Assembly (NCBI GenBank): GCA_944367415.1
Contig: CALVWN010000060.1
Coordinates: forward strand, 1 to 64,000
Direction: 5' to 3'
DNA from: an uncultured Clostridia bacterium
GTDB taxonomy: Bacteria > Bacillota > Clostridia > Christensenellales > Borkfalkiaceae
Length of the DNA stretch: 64,000 nt
Shown: one piece after another, positions 17,261 to 25,631 of the stretch
How positions within the stretch are numbered: position 1 is the first letter of the stretch
Layout of the letters: each line of letters starts with the position of its first letter
Translations under genes and position numbers: made by a program
The notes under the pieces: generated by a model
What the model was told of the DNA's origin: nothing
The model's input: the letters and a program-made list of their open reading frames with translations, nothing else
Database searches by the model: none

Positions 17261-18412
17261 TCAACCTCCGAATATGTTAAAGAGTTTATAGAAAAATCCG
17301 CGTTTGCGGTGATCCTCGTAAGCGAGGTCGATGAGCGCGATGCGCGAACTCATCGTCGGTTTGTTGTAATAGGGCAAGTTGGGCGTCAGCTGTTCGCAGA
17401 CGCGGCTCACCCGCCGCGAGACGTGCTCGAGCGCGCCGCGGATGTCGCACAGCCCCTCTCCCGTGACGTAGAGCGGCTTGAAATCCAGCTCCTTGGAGGA
17501 ACATTCCTCCAAAAATCCGCCGATCTCCTCACAGATGGCATCCAGCCCCTCTTTGACCGCATCGACGAGCGCGTCGGTGCTGACTTCGTAGGAGACGCCG
17601 TCCACCATGATCTCGGTATTCCCCGCATTGCTGCGGGCAAAGAGATTTGCCTTGGAGAGCAGCACGCACGCCGCCTCGTACGGCATTTCAAAGCGCTGCA
17701 TGAGGAGTGCGGCGATCTGCCCCTTCCCGACAAAATAGGTGCGCTGCGCGAGCACGCCGTTGCCGAGGATGACGCACAGCGACGTCGACAGATACCCGAC
17801 GTCGAGGAAGAGCGCATACTCGTCACGCGTCTCCGAAGGAATGAGATAGGTCGCCATCGCATACTGCGTGGGCAGATAGGAAAGCTCGATCCGCATCCCG
17901 GAGAAGATCTTTTCCAGCGTGTCCGCAAAGTAATTGCTGCAATAGAAGTAAGACAAAACGCCGCTCAGCGACGCCGAGGAAAGCCCCACGGGATTGATGA
18001 CGCGGCGGTCGTCCGACGTGACGTAGATCATGCTCGTCGCACGGATGAAGCGATAGCCCTTGAGGCGCTCCCGCCCGCTCGCAAAGAGCGCATCGAGATC
18101 GCGGTTGCCGATGGTGCGGCGCTTGGGAAAACCGATGACCTGTTCGCGCGGAACGACGCGCGTGAACGCGCCCGGAACGCCGACATACAGCCTGCGGATG
18201 CGTTCGCCGCAGATGCGCTCGACAGCGGAGACGGCACGATTGAGGGCATCGGCAAGTTTATCCGTGTCGAAAAAGGTACTCTCGTCATATCCGTCATACG
18301 GTTCCGTCTTGCTCGCCTTGAACACGAAGGTGTTGTTCACGCCCCTTTCGCCGACGATGACGGTGACCTCCGAAGAACGGATATCGAGTACCGCTACGCT
18401 GTTGCGGCTCAT
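17261..18412 (-). CDS. ftsA: Cell division protein FtsA (divergent)
   Basis: A 383-residue actin-like ATPase that tethers FtsZ to the membrane. The N-terminus NSVAVLDIRSSEVTVIVGE matches the phosphate-1 loop in position; ALFLDVGYLSTSLCVI is the phosphate-2 loop. The C-terminus, DHRKRGFFYKLFNIFGG, is a basic amphipathic helix like the FtsA membrane-targeting sequence. Overall sequence is diverged, so the name rests partly on the ftsZ neighbour. The ATG at 18410-18412 has GAGGAGA upstream. It has its own consensus promoter, and a terminator separates it from ftsQ, so ftsA-ftsZ is a distinct unit. Confidence 0.88.
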   Translation of the reverse strand: MSRNSVAVLDIRSSEVTVIVGERGVNNTFVFKASKTEPYDGYDESTFFDTDKLADALNRAVSAVERICGERIRRLYVGVPGAFTRVVPREQVIGFPKRRTIGNRDLDALFASGRERLKGYRFIRATSMIYVTSDDRRVINPVGLSSASLSGVLSYFYCSNYFADTLEKIFSGMRIELSYLPTQYAMATYLIPSETRDEYALFLDVGYLSTSLCVILGNGVLAQRTYFVGKGQIAALLMQRFEMPYEAACVLLSKANLFARSNAGNTEIMVDGVSYEVSTDALVDAVKEGLDAICEEIGGFLEECSSKELDFKPLYVTGEGLCDIRGALEHVSRRVSRVCEQLTPNLPYYNKPTMSSRIALIDLAYEDHRKRGFFYKLFNIFGG

Positions 18413-18452
18413 CTTGTGTCTCCTCGTTGGTACTCTCGGTTTTTCTTTTACT

Positions 18453-18481
18453 ATTATATCAATCGAGGCGGACGTTGTCAA
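18453..18481 (-). promoter_or_regulatory. Promoter of ftsA-ftsZ
   Basis: Minus-strand TTGACA (18476-18481), 17 bp, TATAAT (18453-18458). Confidence 0.85.
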
Positions 18482-18523
18482 GAAAACACGTCCTTTTTTC
18501 TGTTTTTTCCCCTGTATTTTTTG

Positions 18524-18566
18524 CGAAAAAAATACGGGCGGGCGCGTCCGACCGGACGCGCCCGCC
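18524..18566 (-). terminator. Terminator at the end of the main dcw operon
   Basis: GCGGGCGCGTCC, 4-nt loop, GGACGCGCCCGC: a 12-bp GC-rich stem followed on the minus strand by CGTATTTTTTT. It separates ftsQ from the ftsA promoter. Confidence 0.85.
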
Positions 18567-18607
18567 GCAAACAGATCATGCGGAAATCATGCGCTGTATT
18601 TGATCCG

Positions 18608-19387
18608 TCAGCCGGTCACGGCACCCGGATCGTGTACCGCCGTCGCCTTGTCGCTCTGCGTCTCGATGACGACGATGATCCTGCCGCGCACGCGGTCATG
18701 CTGCCCGAGCGAGAGATAGGTCTCCAGCCCCGCGCGGATCTTTTCGTCCGCCCGGACGGATGGCTCGCGCAGCGTGATCTCCACTCCCTCCCGCGTCGCA
18801 ATGCGGAAGCGGTCGAGCATGGCGGATCCCGTCTCGCTGTTGTCTTCGAGCGAGACGGAGAGTATGTTCGCGCGCGGTTCCCCCAGCATCTCCGCCATGA
18901 CGGTATAGACGGCGAGCAGCTCCTGCGCATACGTTCCGGAGAGCTTGCCGTCCGTGCAGGTCAGCGCAAAATCCCCCGAAAGTTCGATATATCCTTCGGC
19001 GGAATCGCTGTGCCCGATGCGGTTGCCCTCCACGTCGATCACGTCATAGCCGCCCTGCGCGTCGGGCAGCGCGAAGGCGGAACGGCGCTCGACGACCTCG
19101 ATGACGACGGACGCGGGATAATCCTTTTCCACCCGCACGACTTCGAAGCGCGGATCGGACTGCGCGGTCGCGCGCACCTCCCCGAGATCGAGGAAGGTGG
19201 TGCTCTCGCCGAGGTAGCCGTTCAGCTCCTCTTTGAGCGCCTGTGCCGCCCGCTCTCCCTCCGCCGTAAAGGTACGGAACTGCGCATTGACGTAACTGAC
19301 GGTGAACACGGCATTCAGCCCCGCCGCAACGACTGCGATGAGGAGAATGACCGCAAGGATGGTTGTCAGAACACTTCTCTTCTTCAT
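18608..19387 (-). CDS. ftsQ: Division protein FtsQ/DivIB
   Basis: A 259-residue bitopic protein. A short basic cytoplasmic tail (MKKR) is followed by one membrane helix (about 6-27) and an extracytoplasmic region that starts with a POTRA-like segment (NAQFRTF onward) and the FtsQ/DivIB beta domain (RFEVVRVEKDYPASVVIEVVERRSAFAL, DVEGNRIGHSD). It links FtsL and FtsB/DivIC in the divisome. The ATG at 19385-19387 follows GGAG at 7 nt. It is 18 bp downstream of murA and is the last gene of the operon before a strong terminator. Confidence 0.9.
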   Translation of the reverse strand: MKKRSVLTTILAVILLIAVVAAGLNAVFTVSYVNAQFRTFTAEGERAAQALKEELNGYLGESTTFLDLGEVRATAQSDPRFEVVRVEKDYPASVVIEVVERRSAFALPDAQGGYDVIDVEGNRIGHSDSAEGYIELSGDFALTCTDGKLSGTYAQELLAVYTVMAEMLGEPRANILSVSLEDNSETGSAMLDRFRIATREGVEITLREPSVRADEKIRAGLETYLSLGQHDRVRGRIIVVIETQSDKATAVHDPGAVTG

Positions 19388-19405
19388 TGGTATCTCCAAA
19401 GGCGC

Positions 19406-20662
19406 TTACACCCGCACGCGGCGGACGCTCGCCCCAAGCCGTCTGAGTTTTCCGCGGAAGTCGGCGTATCCCCTGTCAATATGGGACAGGTCGAGCACTT
19501 CGCTCACGCCCTCCGCGCCGAGCGCCGCGATGACGAGCGCCGCACCGCCCCGCAGATCGCCCGCGGTGACGCTCGCGCCGTGCAGTTTCCCCACGCCGCG
19601 CACGAGCGCGGTGCGCCCGCGCACCTCGATGTCCGCGCCCATCTTCTGCAATTCCGGGACGTACTTGAAGCGCGTCTCGAACAGATTTTCCACGATGAGG
19701 GCGCTCCCCGTGCAGGCGGCATTGAGCGCCGTCGCCTGCGCCTGCAGATCGGTGGGAAAGCCGGGAAAGGGCATCGTCTCGATGCGGCGGTTGCAGCGGA
19801 GCCTGCCGCGGCTCTCTATTCTTATTTTATCATTTTTTGCATGGATTTTGCAACCGTTTTCGCGCAATTTATGTAACAGCAGCCGAATATTCTCGGCGCC
19901 GACGCCGATGACTTCGACGTCTCCCCCGCAGGCGGCCGCCGCAATGAGGAACGTCCCCGCCTCGATGCGGTCTTTCATCGGGCGGTAACTTGTGCCGTGC
20001 AGCGCCGGGACGCCCTCGATCTCGATGACGTCCGTGCCGGCACCCGCCACTTTCGCCCCCATCGCGTTGAGAAAGTTCTGCAGATCGACGATCTCCGGCT
20101 CCTTCGCCGCGCCCGTGAGGACTGTCCTCCCCTCCGCTTTGACCGCCGCGAGCAGGATGTTCTCCGTCGCCCCGACGCTCGGAAAATCGAGCAGGATCTC
20201 CGCACCCCGGAGCTTTGCACACTCGCAGAAGATAAAGCCGTCGCGCTCGGAGATGGCGACGCCCAGCCGCTTGAGCGCGGAGAGGTGCAGATCGATGGGC
20301 CGAAGCCCGATGTCGCACCCGCCAGGATAGGCGATGAGCGCGCGCCCGAATCGCGTGAGCAGCGATCCGAGCATAAAGACGGAGGAGCGCAGCTCCCGCG
20401 TAAGCGAGGACGGGATCTCATGACAGCAGGCATCGGCACTGTCGATGGTGACGTTCCCGCCCGAAAATTTCACCTTCGCGCCAAGCTCTTGCAGGATGTG
20501 CGCCATACAGGCAACGTCGGAGATGTTGGGCGCGTCGCGGATGACGACGCGCTTCTCCGTCAGGATGGACGCCGCAAGCAGAGGAAGCACGGAGTTCTTC
20601 GCCGACTGCAGCGCGACGCTGCCGCAGAGCCGCCTTCCCCCCTCGATCACGAATTTATCCAT
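19406..20662 (-). CDS. murA: UDP-N-acetylglucosamine 1-carboxyvinyltransferase
   Basis: A 418-residue enolpyruvyl transferase performing the first committed step of peptidoglycan synthesis. KNSVLPLLAASIL is the conserved N-terminal motif, and the catalytic loop YPGGCDIGLRPIDLH keeps Cys116, the residue that fosfomycin alkylates, so sensitivity to that drug at the target is expected. FPGFPTDLQAQ is also conserved. The ATG at 20660-20662 has AGGAGAG upstream. It sits between ftsW and ftsQ, where murG and murC are found in many bacteria. The 58-bp gap from ftsW carries two inverted repeats. Confidence 0.96.
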   Translation of the reverse strand: MDKFVIEGGRRLCGSVALQSAKNSVLPLLAASILTEKRVVIRDAPNISDVACMAHILQELGAKVKFSGGNVTIDSADACCHEIPSSLTRELRSSVFMLGSLLTRFGRALIAYPGGCDIGLRPIDLHLSALKRLGVAISERDGFIFCECAKLRGAEILLDFPSVGATENILLAAVKAEGRTVLTGAAKEPEIVDLQNFLNAMGAKVAGAGTDVIEIEGVPALHGTSYRPMKDRIEAGTFLIAAAACGGDVEVIGVGAENIRLLLHKLRENGCKIHAKNDKIRIESRGRLRCNRRIETMPFPGFPTDLQAQATALNAACTGSALIVENLFETRFKYVPELQKMGADIEVRGRTALVRGVGKLHGASVTAGDLRGGAALVIAALGAEGVSEVLDLSHIDRGYADFRGKLRRLGASVRRVRV

Positions 20663-20677
20663 AAGTTCTCTCCTATC

Positions 20678-20714
20678 GGCGGGCAGCCGCCCGCCCCCAT
20701 ACAGTGACTGTATG
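20678..20714 (-). promoter_or_regulatory. Paired inverted repeats between ftsW and murA
   Basis: Two hairpins are stacked just upstream of the murA ribosome-binding site: a palindrome of CATACAGT and ACTGTATG around one central base (20698-20714), and GGCGGGC-4 nt-GCCCGCC (20678-20695). No T-run follows, so this is not a normal terminator; an RNA processing or translational control site is possible. Confidence 0.5.
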
Positions 20715-20720
20715 CACAAT

Positions 20721-21842
20721 TCATTGTATGAGTTTTTTTGCCGGGGTGTGCCTCGAGACGCCGTACACGATGCCCATGCCGGTCATCGTCACGATGAGGG
20801 AGGTATTCCCCGCGGAGACGAGAGGCAGCGGCAGGCCCGTCGGGGGAATACAGCCGCTGACGACGAGCGCATTGAGCGCACACTGCACGGCAAAGGCGAG
20901 CGTGATGCCGCCCGCGAGCAGAAATCCGTAAAAATTCCCGCACCGCGCCGCGATGCGGAATCCCCGCCAGACGATGAACGCGATGAGCGCGAAGAGCGCG
21001 AGCACGCCGAAAAAGCCCGTCTCCTCGGCGATGACGGAGAGAATGAAGTCGCTCTCCGCAAAGGGCAGAAAGCGGTACTTCTGCCGCGACCGGAACAGCC
21101 CCACGCCGAATAAATTTCCGTTGGACAGCCCGTACAGCGACTGGATGAGCTGATACCCTTCCTCCCTGGGCGACGCCCACGGATCCATGAACGCCGAGAG
21201 CCGCTGCAGGCGGTACGGCTCCATGAGGATGAGCGCGGGCACGGCAAGCAAAACGGGGATGCAGATGCAGGCGAGCGCCTTTTTGGAAGCGCCCGCGAGA
21301 AAGAGCATCCCGATCATGACGGCGCCCACGCACATGGTCACCGACATATTGGGTTCGAGCAGGATGAGCAGGCAGATGCAAAGCCCCGCCCCGAGCACGG
21401 GCAGGCACCCCTTGAGCGTGCGCATCCGCGCGGGATCTTTGGCAAAATACGCCGCCGCAAACAGTACAAAGCCGAGTTTTGCGATCTCGGAAGGCTGCAC
21501 GGTGAAGGCGCCGAAGCCGATCCATCGCGTCGCGCCGTAGTTGCTCTTCCCCAGCCCCGGCACGAAGACGAGCGCGAGAAGGAGGATGGAGACGAGGAGC
21601 GCGGGCAACGCGAGGCGGCGCAGCTTCCTGTAATCCGCAAAGCTCACGCCGACCATCGCCGCCGCCCCGATACAAAATCCGACGAGCTGCTTGCGGAAGA
21701 AAAAAGTCCCGTCGCCGTACTGCACCTGTGCGTTGTAGCAGCTCGCAGACCAGACGCAGACGACGCCGTATGCGGCGAGCGCAAGCACGGCGGCGAGGAA
21801 CAGCACGTCTCCGCGCCCCGCCCTACTCTTCGCGTTCCGCAT
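20721..21842 (-). CDS. ftsW: Peptidoglycan glycosyltransferase FtsW
   Basis: A 373-residue SEDS-family polymerase with about ten membrane helices. It polymerises lipid II at the septum with its partner PBP. Characteristic segments are GKSNYGATRWIGFGAFTVQPSE, where the QPSE motif is near the extracytoplasmic loop, LLILLEPNMS, GLSNGNLFGVGLFRSRQKYRFLPFAESDFILSV (conserved loop with catalytic Asp) and TGLPLPLVSAGNTSL. The ATG at 21840-21842 lies inside the 3' end of murD (20-bp overlap) with AAGGGG as ribosome-binding site; longer in-frame starts would run far into murD. Translational coupling to murD is likely. Confidence 0.93.
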   Translation of the reverse strand: MRNAKSRAGRGDVLFLAAVLALAAYGVVCVWSASCYNAQVQYGDGTFFFRKQLVGFCIGAAAMVGVSFADYRKLRRLALPALLVSILLLALVFVPGLGKSNYGATRWIGFGAFTVQPSEIAKLGFVLFAAAYFAKDPARMRTLKGCLPVLGAGLCICLLILLEPNMSVTMCVGAVMIGMLFLAGASKKALACICIPVLLAVPALILMEPYRLQRLSAFMDPWASPREEGYQLIQSLYGLSNGNLFGVGLFRSRQKYRFLPFAESDFILSVIAEETGFFGVLALFALIAFIVWRGFRIAARCGNFYGFLLAGGITLAFAVQCALNALVVSGCIPPTGLPLPLVSAGNTSLIVTMTGMGIVYGVSRHTPAKKLIQ

Positions 21843-23226
21843 CCGCCGCCCCTTGTTCTTCCTCCCCGCGCGCCGCCTCCGCGGAAAACGTCCGCATGAG
21901 CTGCGCAAAGCGCTCCCCGCGCTCCTCGTAGCTTCGGAAGGCATCAAAACTTGCCGCGGCGGGGCTGAGCAGCACGTTCTGTCCCTTTTTTGCCGTGAGA
22001 TAGGCGACGCGCACGGCAAGATCGAAGGGACGGCAGAGCGTGATGCGATAGTATTTTTCGTGCAGCGCCGCTTCGAGCAGGCGGAAGGCGTTCTCGCCGC
22101 ACAGCACGGTATGTACCACGCCCGTCTTTTTGAGCGCCGCAAAGAGCGGCTCGTACGATTCCCCCTTGTCCTTGCCGCCGACGATGAGCACGCTCTCCCC
22201 CTTCACGCTCTCCGCCGCGCGCATCGCCGCGTCCACATTGGTTGCCTTGGAGTCATCGATGAAGGTCACGCCGCGCACTTCCCCGAGTTTTTGCAGGCGA
22301 TGCGGGATGCCGCGGAAGCTCTTGAGCGCCGCGCCGATCGCCGCGCAGTCCGCCCCCATGAGCGCGCAGGCGGTGACGGCGGCGAGGGCGTCCGCCTCGT
22401 TGTGCCCTCCCTCGAGGGGAAGTTCGCCGGCGGGCAGCACCTGTTCGCCGGCATAGAAGATGGCGCCGTTTTCAAGATAGGCGCCGTTGGTCTTCTGCGT
22501 GCGCGAAAAATACACCGCCTTGGCGCGCGTCTTTTGCGCGAAGGCGCGCACCCGTTCGTCGTCGGCATTCAGCACGGCAAACTCGCTCTCCGTGCAGTTT
22601 TTGAGGATGCGCGACTTGAGATAGACGTAGTTCTCCATCGTATAGTGGCGGTCGAGGTGGTCTTCCGCAAGGTTGAGCACGACCGCGACGTGCGGACGCA
22701 GCGAGACGAGCGTCTCGAGCTGGAAGGAGGAGATCTCCGCGACGGCGATGCTCTCGTCGTCCAACGTGTCCAGACAGCCCGTCATGGGTTTTCCGATGTT
22801 CCCGCACGCGACGGCACGCCTGCCCGCCGCCTGCAGGATATGTTCGATCATGGAGACTGTGGTCGTCTTTCCGTTGGTGCCCGTCACCGCGACGACGGGA
22901 CAGCGCATGGCGCGCGCGGCGAGTTCCGCCTCCCCCACGATCACCTTTCCCGCCTTGCGGAAGGCGACGGGCAGCGGATGGTCGACGGGAATGCCCGGAC
23001 TGAGCACGAGCACGTCGCAGTCGGCGGCGGAGGCGAACGCCTCCTCGCGCGAGAGAGTGCGGCATCCCATCTGTGTGAGACGATCGCAGGACGCGCGCAC
23101 GTTGCCGTCCGCGACGTCGTCGTAGAGCAAGACCTCCGCGGCATGGCGCGCGAGAAGGTATTCGGCGGCGGCGACGCCCGAACGCGAGATGCCCGCCACG
23201 AGAAAACGCTGTGTCGGAAAATACAT
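21823..23226 (-). CDS. murD: UDP-MurNAc-L-alanine:D-glutamate ligase
   Basis: A 467-residue Mur ligase that adds D-glutamate to UDP-MurNAc-L-Ala. The N-terminal Rossmann-like domain (FLVAGISRSGVAAAEYLL) binds UDP; the central ATPase domain has VAVTGTNGKTTTVSMI; HRLQKLGEVRGVTFIDDSKATN is the C-terminal domain signature. The C-terminal 20 residues are Glu/Ala-rich and overlap ftsW. The stop codon is TAG, which is rare in this window. AAGGAGGAAG precedes the ATG. Gene order murE-mraY-murD-ftsW is kept as in most Firmicutes. Confidence 0.96.
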   Translation of the reverse strand: MYFPTQRFLVAGISRSGVAAAEYLLARHAAEVLLYDDVADGNVRASCDRLTQMGCRTLSREEAFASAADCDVLVLSPGIPVDHPLPVAFRKAGKVIVGEAELAARAMRCPVVAVTGTNGKTTTVSMIEHILQAAGRRAVACGNIGKPMTGCLDTLDDESIAVAEISSFQLETLVSLRPHVAVVLNLAEDHLDRHYTMENYVYLKSRILKNCTESEFAVLNADDERVRAFAQKTRAKAVYFSRTQKTNGAYLENGAIFYAGEQVLPAGELPLEGGHNEADALAAVTACALMGADCAAIGAALKSFRGIPHRLQKLGEVRGVTFIDDSKATNVDAAMRAAESVKGESVLIVGGKDKGESYEPLFAALKKTGVVHTVLCGENAFRLLEAALHEKYYRITLCRPFDLAVRVAYLTAKKGQNVLLSPAAASFDAFRSYEERGERFAQLMRTFSAEAARGEEEQGAADAEREE

Positions 23227-23250
23227 ACTTCCTCCTTTTGCCCGTCGGCT

Positions 23251-24198
23251 TCAGACAAACGGAAAGAAGAGTGTCATGCCGAGGAGCGCCGTCACGAGCG
23301 CATAGCAATAGGAGATCCTTGCCTCGGAATACCCCTTCTTTTGAAAATGATGGTGGATGGGCGCCATCAGAAAGATCCGTCTGCCCGTTTTTTTGTAATA
23401 TATGACCTGAAGGATGACGGATATGCATGAAAGGACAAACATGATCCCGACGACGGGGATGACGAGCGCATTCCCCGAAAAGAGCGCCGCCGAGGCGGCA
23501 AATCCGCCCAGCGAGAGCGACCCCGTGTCCCCCATGAACAGGGAGGCGCGGCTGACATTGAACACGAGAAAGGCGGCGAGCGCGCCCGCAAGGCACAGAC
23601 AGAGCAGCGAGAGCGCGCGGCTCTCCCCCTGCACGCCGAGCAGCAGCGCGAGCACGAGGAAAAAGACGCCGCTCACCCCGCCGGCAAGCCCGTCCAGACC
23701 GTCCGTCAGATTGACGCCGTTCACCGTCGCGACAAAGACGAGCACGCCGAGCGGGAGCATCCACCAGCCGATGTCAAACGCGAGCTTCGTATAGGGGATG
23801 CGCAGGACGGTCATTCCCTCCAGACAGCAGTAGACGGAGGCGATGAGTGCGACGCCGAGCTGAAAGAGTACCTTCTGATAGGCGCGCAGCCCGAGATTGC
23901 TCCCCCGCCGCCGTTTGAGCAGATCGTCCAGAAAGCCGACGACGAGATACCCTCCCCCCACGGCGAGCGCGACAAAAAACGGCTTGTCCGCCCCGCGCGC
24001 ACAGACGAGGGCGGCGATCGCGGCGGCGGGGATCATGGCAAGCCCGCCCATCGTGGGCGTTCCCTCTTTTTGTTCGTGTTCTTTGACGTAGGTGAGGATG
24101 TGCTGCCCGCCCATGCGCCGCAGGAGCGGAATGAGGAGAATGCAGAATGCGAGCGAGAGCGAAAAAGCGAGCAGCACCGCGCAGAATGAAAGCAGCAT
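23251..24198 (-). CDS. mraY: Phospho-N-acetylmuramoyl-pentapeptide transferase
   Basis: A 315-residue integral membrane enzyme (about ten helices) that transfers phospho-MurNAc-pentapeptide to undecaprenyl phosphate, forming lipid I. Motifs include HEQKEGTPTMGGLAM, GFLDDLLK (Asp-Asp), NGVNLTDGLDGLAGG and the cytoplasmic His cluster MAPIHHHFQKKGYSE. It starts 2 bp after the murE stop, so the two are translationally coupled; murF, which often lies between them, is missing here. Confidence 0.96.
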   Translation of the reverse strand: MLLSFCAVLLAFSLSLAFCILLIPLLRRMGGQHILTYVKEHEQKEGTPTMGGLAMIPAAAIAALVCARGADKPFFVALAVGGGYLVVGFLDDLLKRRRGSNLGLRAYQKVLFQLGVALIASVYCCLEGMTVLRIPYTKLAFDIGWWMLPLGVLVFVATVNGVNLTDGLDGLAGGVSGVFFLVLALLLGVQGESRALSLLCLCLAGALAAFLVFNVSRASLFMGDTGSLSLGGFAASAALFSGNALVIPVVGIMFVLSCISVILQVIYYKKTGRRIFLMAPIHHHFQKKGYSEARISYCYALVTALLGMTLFFPFV

Positions 24199-24200
24199 CG

Positions 24201-25631
24201 TTACGACTTCCCGACAAGTTTTTTGATCAGAGTTTTGTCATCGTAGTCGTATTTAATACCCATGATCTCCTGGTAATGTTCCCCGCCCTTGCCCGCGACG
24301 AGCAGGATATCCCCCTCCGCAAGGATGCCGAGCGCATAGGCGATCGCCCGCTCGCGTTCTTCGATGACGATATATTCGTCGGAGACCGTACAGAATCCCG
24401 ACTCGATCTCCGAAATGATCGCGTAGGCGTCCTCATAGCGCGGATTGTCGGAGGTGAGCACGGTGAAATCGGCATGCCGCGCCGCGACCTCGCCCATCGC
24501 CGCGCGCTTGCCTGTGTCGCGGTTCCCGCCGCAGCCGAAGAGCGCGATGAGGCGCCCGGCGCAATGCTCGCGCAGGGCGAGCAGCGACTTTTCCAACCCG
24601 TCCGGCGTATGTGCGAAGTCGACGAACACGTCCCCGCCGCGCACGTTTGCCACCCATTCGAGCCGTCCCTCCGCGTGCGTCTTTGCGATGCCGCGGGCGA
24701 TCGCGCCCGGATCCGCGCCGAGACGACGCGCCGCACACGCCGCCGCCAACGCGTTGGAAAGGTTGTGCCGCCCCGTCATGGGGATGGTCACTTCGCACAG
24801 TTCATCTTGCAGATTGAGAAGCGCCCTGCACCCGCGCAGCGTGTCGCTCTCGACGAGGGCGAAGGCATCGGCGGGCGTCTCCAGCCCGTAGGTGACGCGC
24901 TCCACGCCCTCCGCCAGCCCGCGCGCGAAGGGGTCGTCGGCGTTGAGGACGGCGAACGCGCACTTTTCAGGCGTGAAAAGCAGTTTTTTGGCGGCGGCAT
25001 ACTTCTCCATGTCGCCGAAAAAGTCGAGGTGATCGCGCGTCAGATTGGTAAAGACGGCGACGTCATAGCGGACGGGCGCCTCCTTCTTCAGCGCGAGCGC
25101 ATGGGCGGAGACCTCCATGACGGCGACCTTCATGCCCGCATCCGCCATCTCGCGCAGCAGAGAAAAGAGACAGACGGGATCGGGCGTCGTGAGCGATGGC
25201 GCGACGCGGATATTCCCGTATGATGCGCCCAGCGTGCCGATCAACCCTGCGGGAATGCCCGCCTCGCCGAGAACGGAGGCGATCATCGCCGTTGTCGTCG
25301 CCTTGCCGTTGGTGCCCGTGACGCCGATCATCTTCATCCTCCGCTCCGGATGTCCGTAAAAGGCGGCGGCGACGCGCGCCATCGCCTCCCGCCCGTCCGG
25401 CACGACGATCTGCGGCAGCGCGACGGGCAGTCTGCGCTCGCACACAAGTGCCGCAGCCCCGCGTTCCGCCGCCTCCGACGCATACTCGTGTGCGTCCGTG
25501 CGCGTTCCGCAAAAGCAGAAAAAGAGGTCGCCCTCCCCCGCGGTGCGGCTGTCCGCGCACAGTCCGCGCACCTGCGCCTCGCCGAACAGCTTCGCCCCCG
25601 AAAGTTCCTGTGCAAGAGAAGAAAGTTTCAT
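24201..25631 (-). CDS. murE: UDP-MurNAc-tripeptide synthetase
   Basis: A 476-residue Mur ligase that adds the third stem-peptide residue. DNPRYED matches the DNPR motif of meso-diaminopimelate-adding enzymes, so a DAP-type wall is predicted. HTPDGLEKSL and FGCGGNRDTGKR are conserved. One oddity: the ATP-binding loop reads GVTGTNGKATTTAMI, with Ala111 where the family nearly always has the Mg-coordinating Thr after the P-loop Lys110. The ATG directly follows the TAA of the PBP gene, with GGAGG upstream. Function is expected from context, but the P-loop change deserves checking. Confidence 0.93.
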   Translation of the reverse strand: MKLSSLAQELSGAKLFGEAQVRGLCADSRTAGEGDLFFCFCGTRTDAHEYASEAAERGAAALVCERRLPVALPQIVVPDGREAMARVAAAFYGHPERRMKMIGVTGTNGKATTTAMIASVLGEAGIPAGLIGTLGASYGNIRVAPSLTTPDPVCLFSLLREMADAGMKVAVMEVSAHALALKKEAPVRYDVAVFTNLTRDHLDFFGDMEKYAAAKKLLFTPEKCAFAVLNADDPFARGLAEGVERVTYGLETPADAFALVESDTLRGCRALLNLQDELCEVTIPMTGRHNLSNALAAACAARRLGADPGAIARGIAKTHAEGRLEWVANVRGGDVFVDFAHTPDGLEKSLLALREHCAGRLIALFGCGGNRDTGKRAAMGEVAARHADFTVLTSDNPRYEDAYAIISEIESGFCTVSDEYIVIEERERAIAYALGILAEGDILLVAGKGGEHYQEIMGIKYDYDDKTLIKKLVGKS

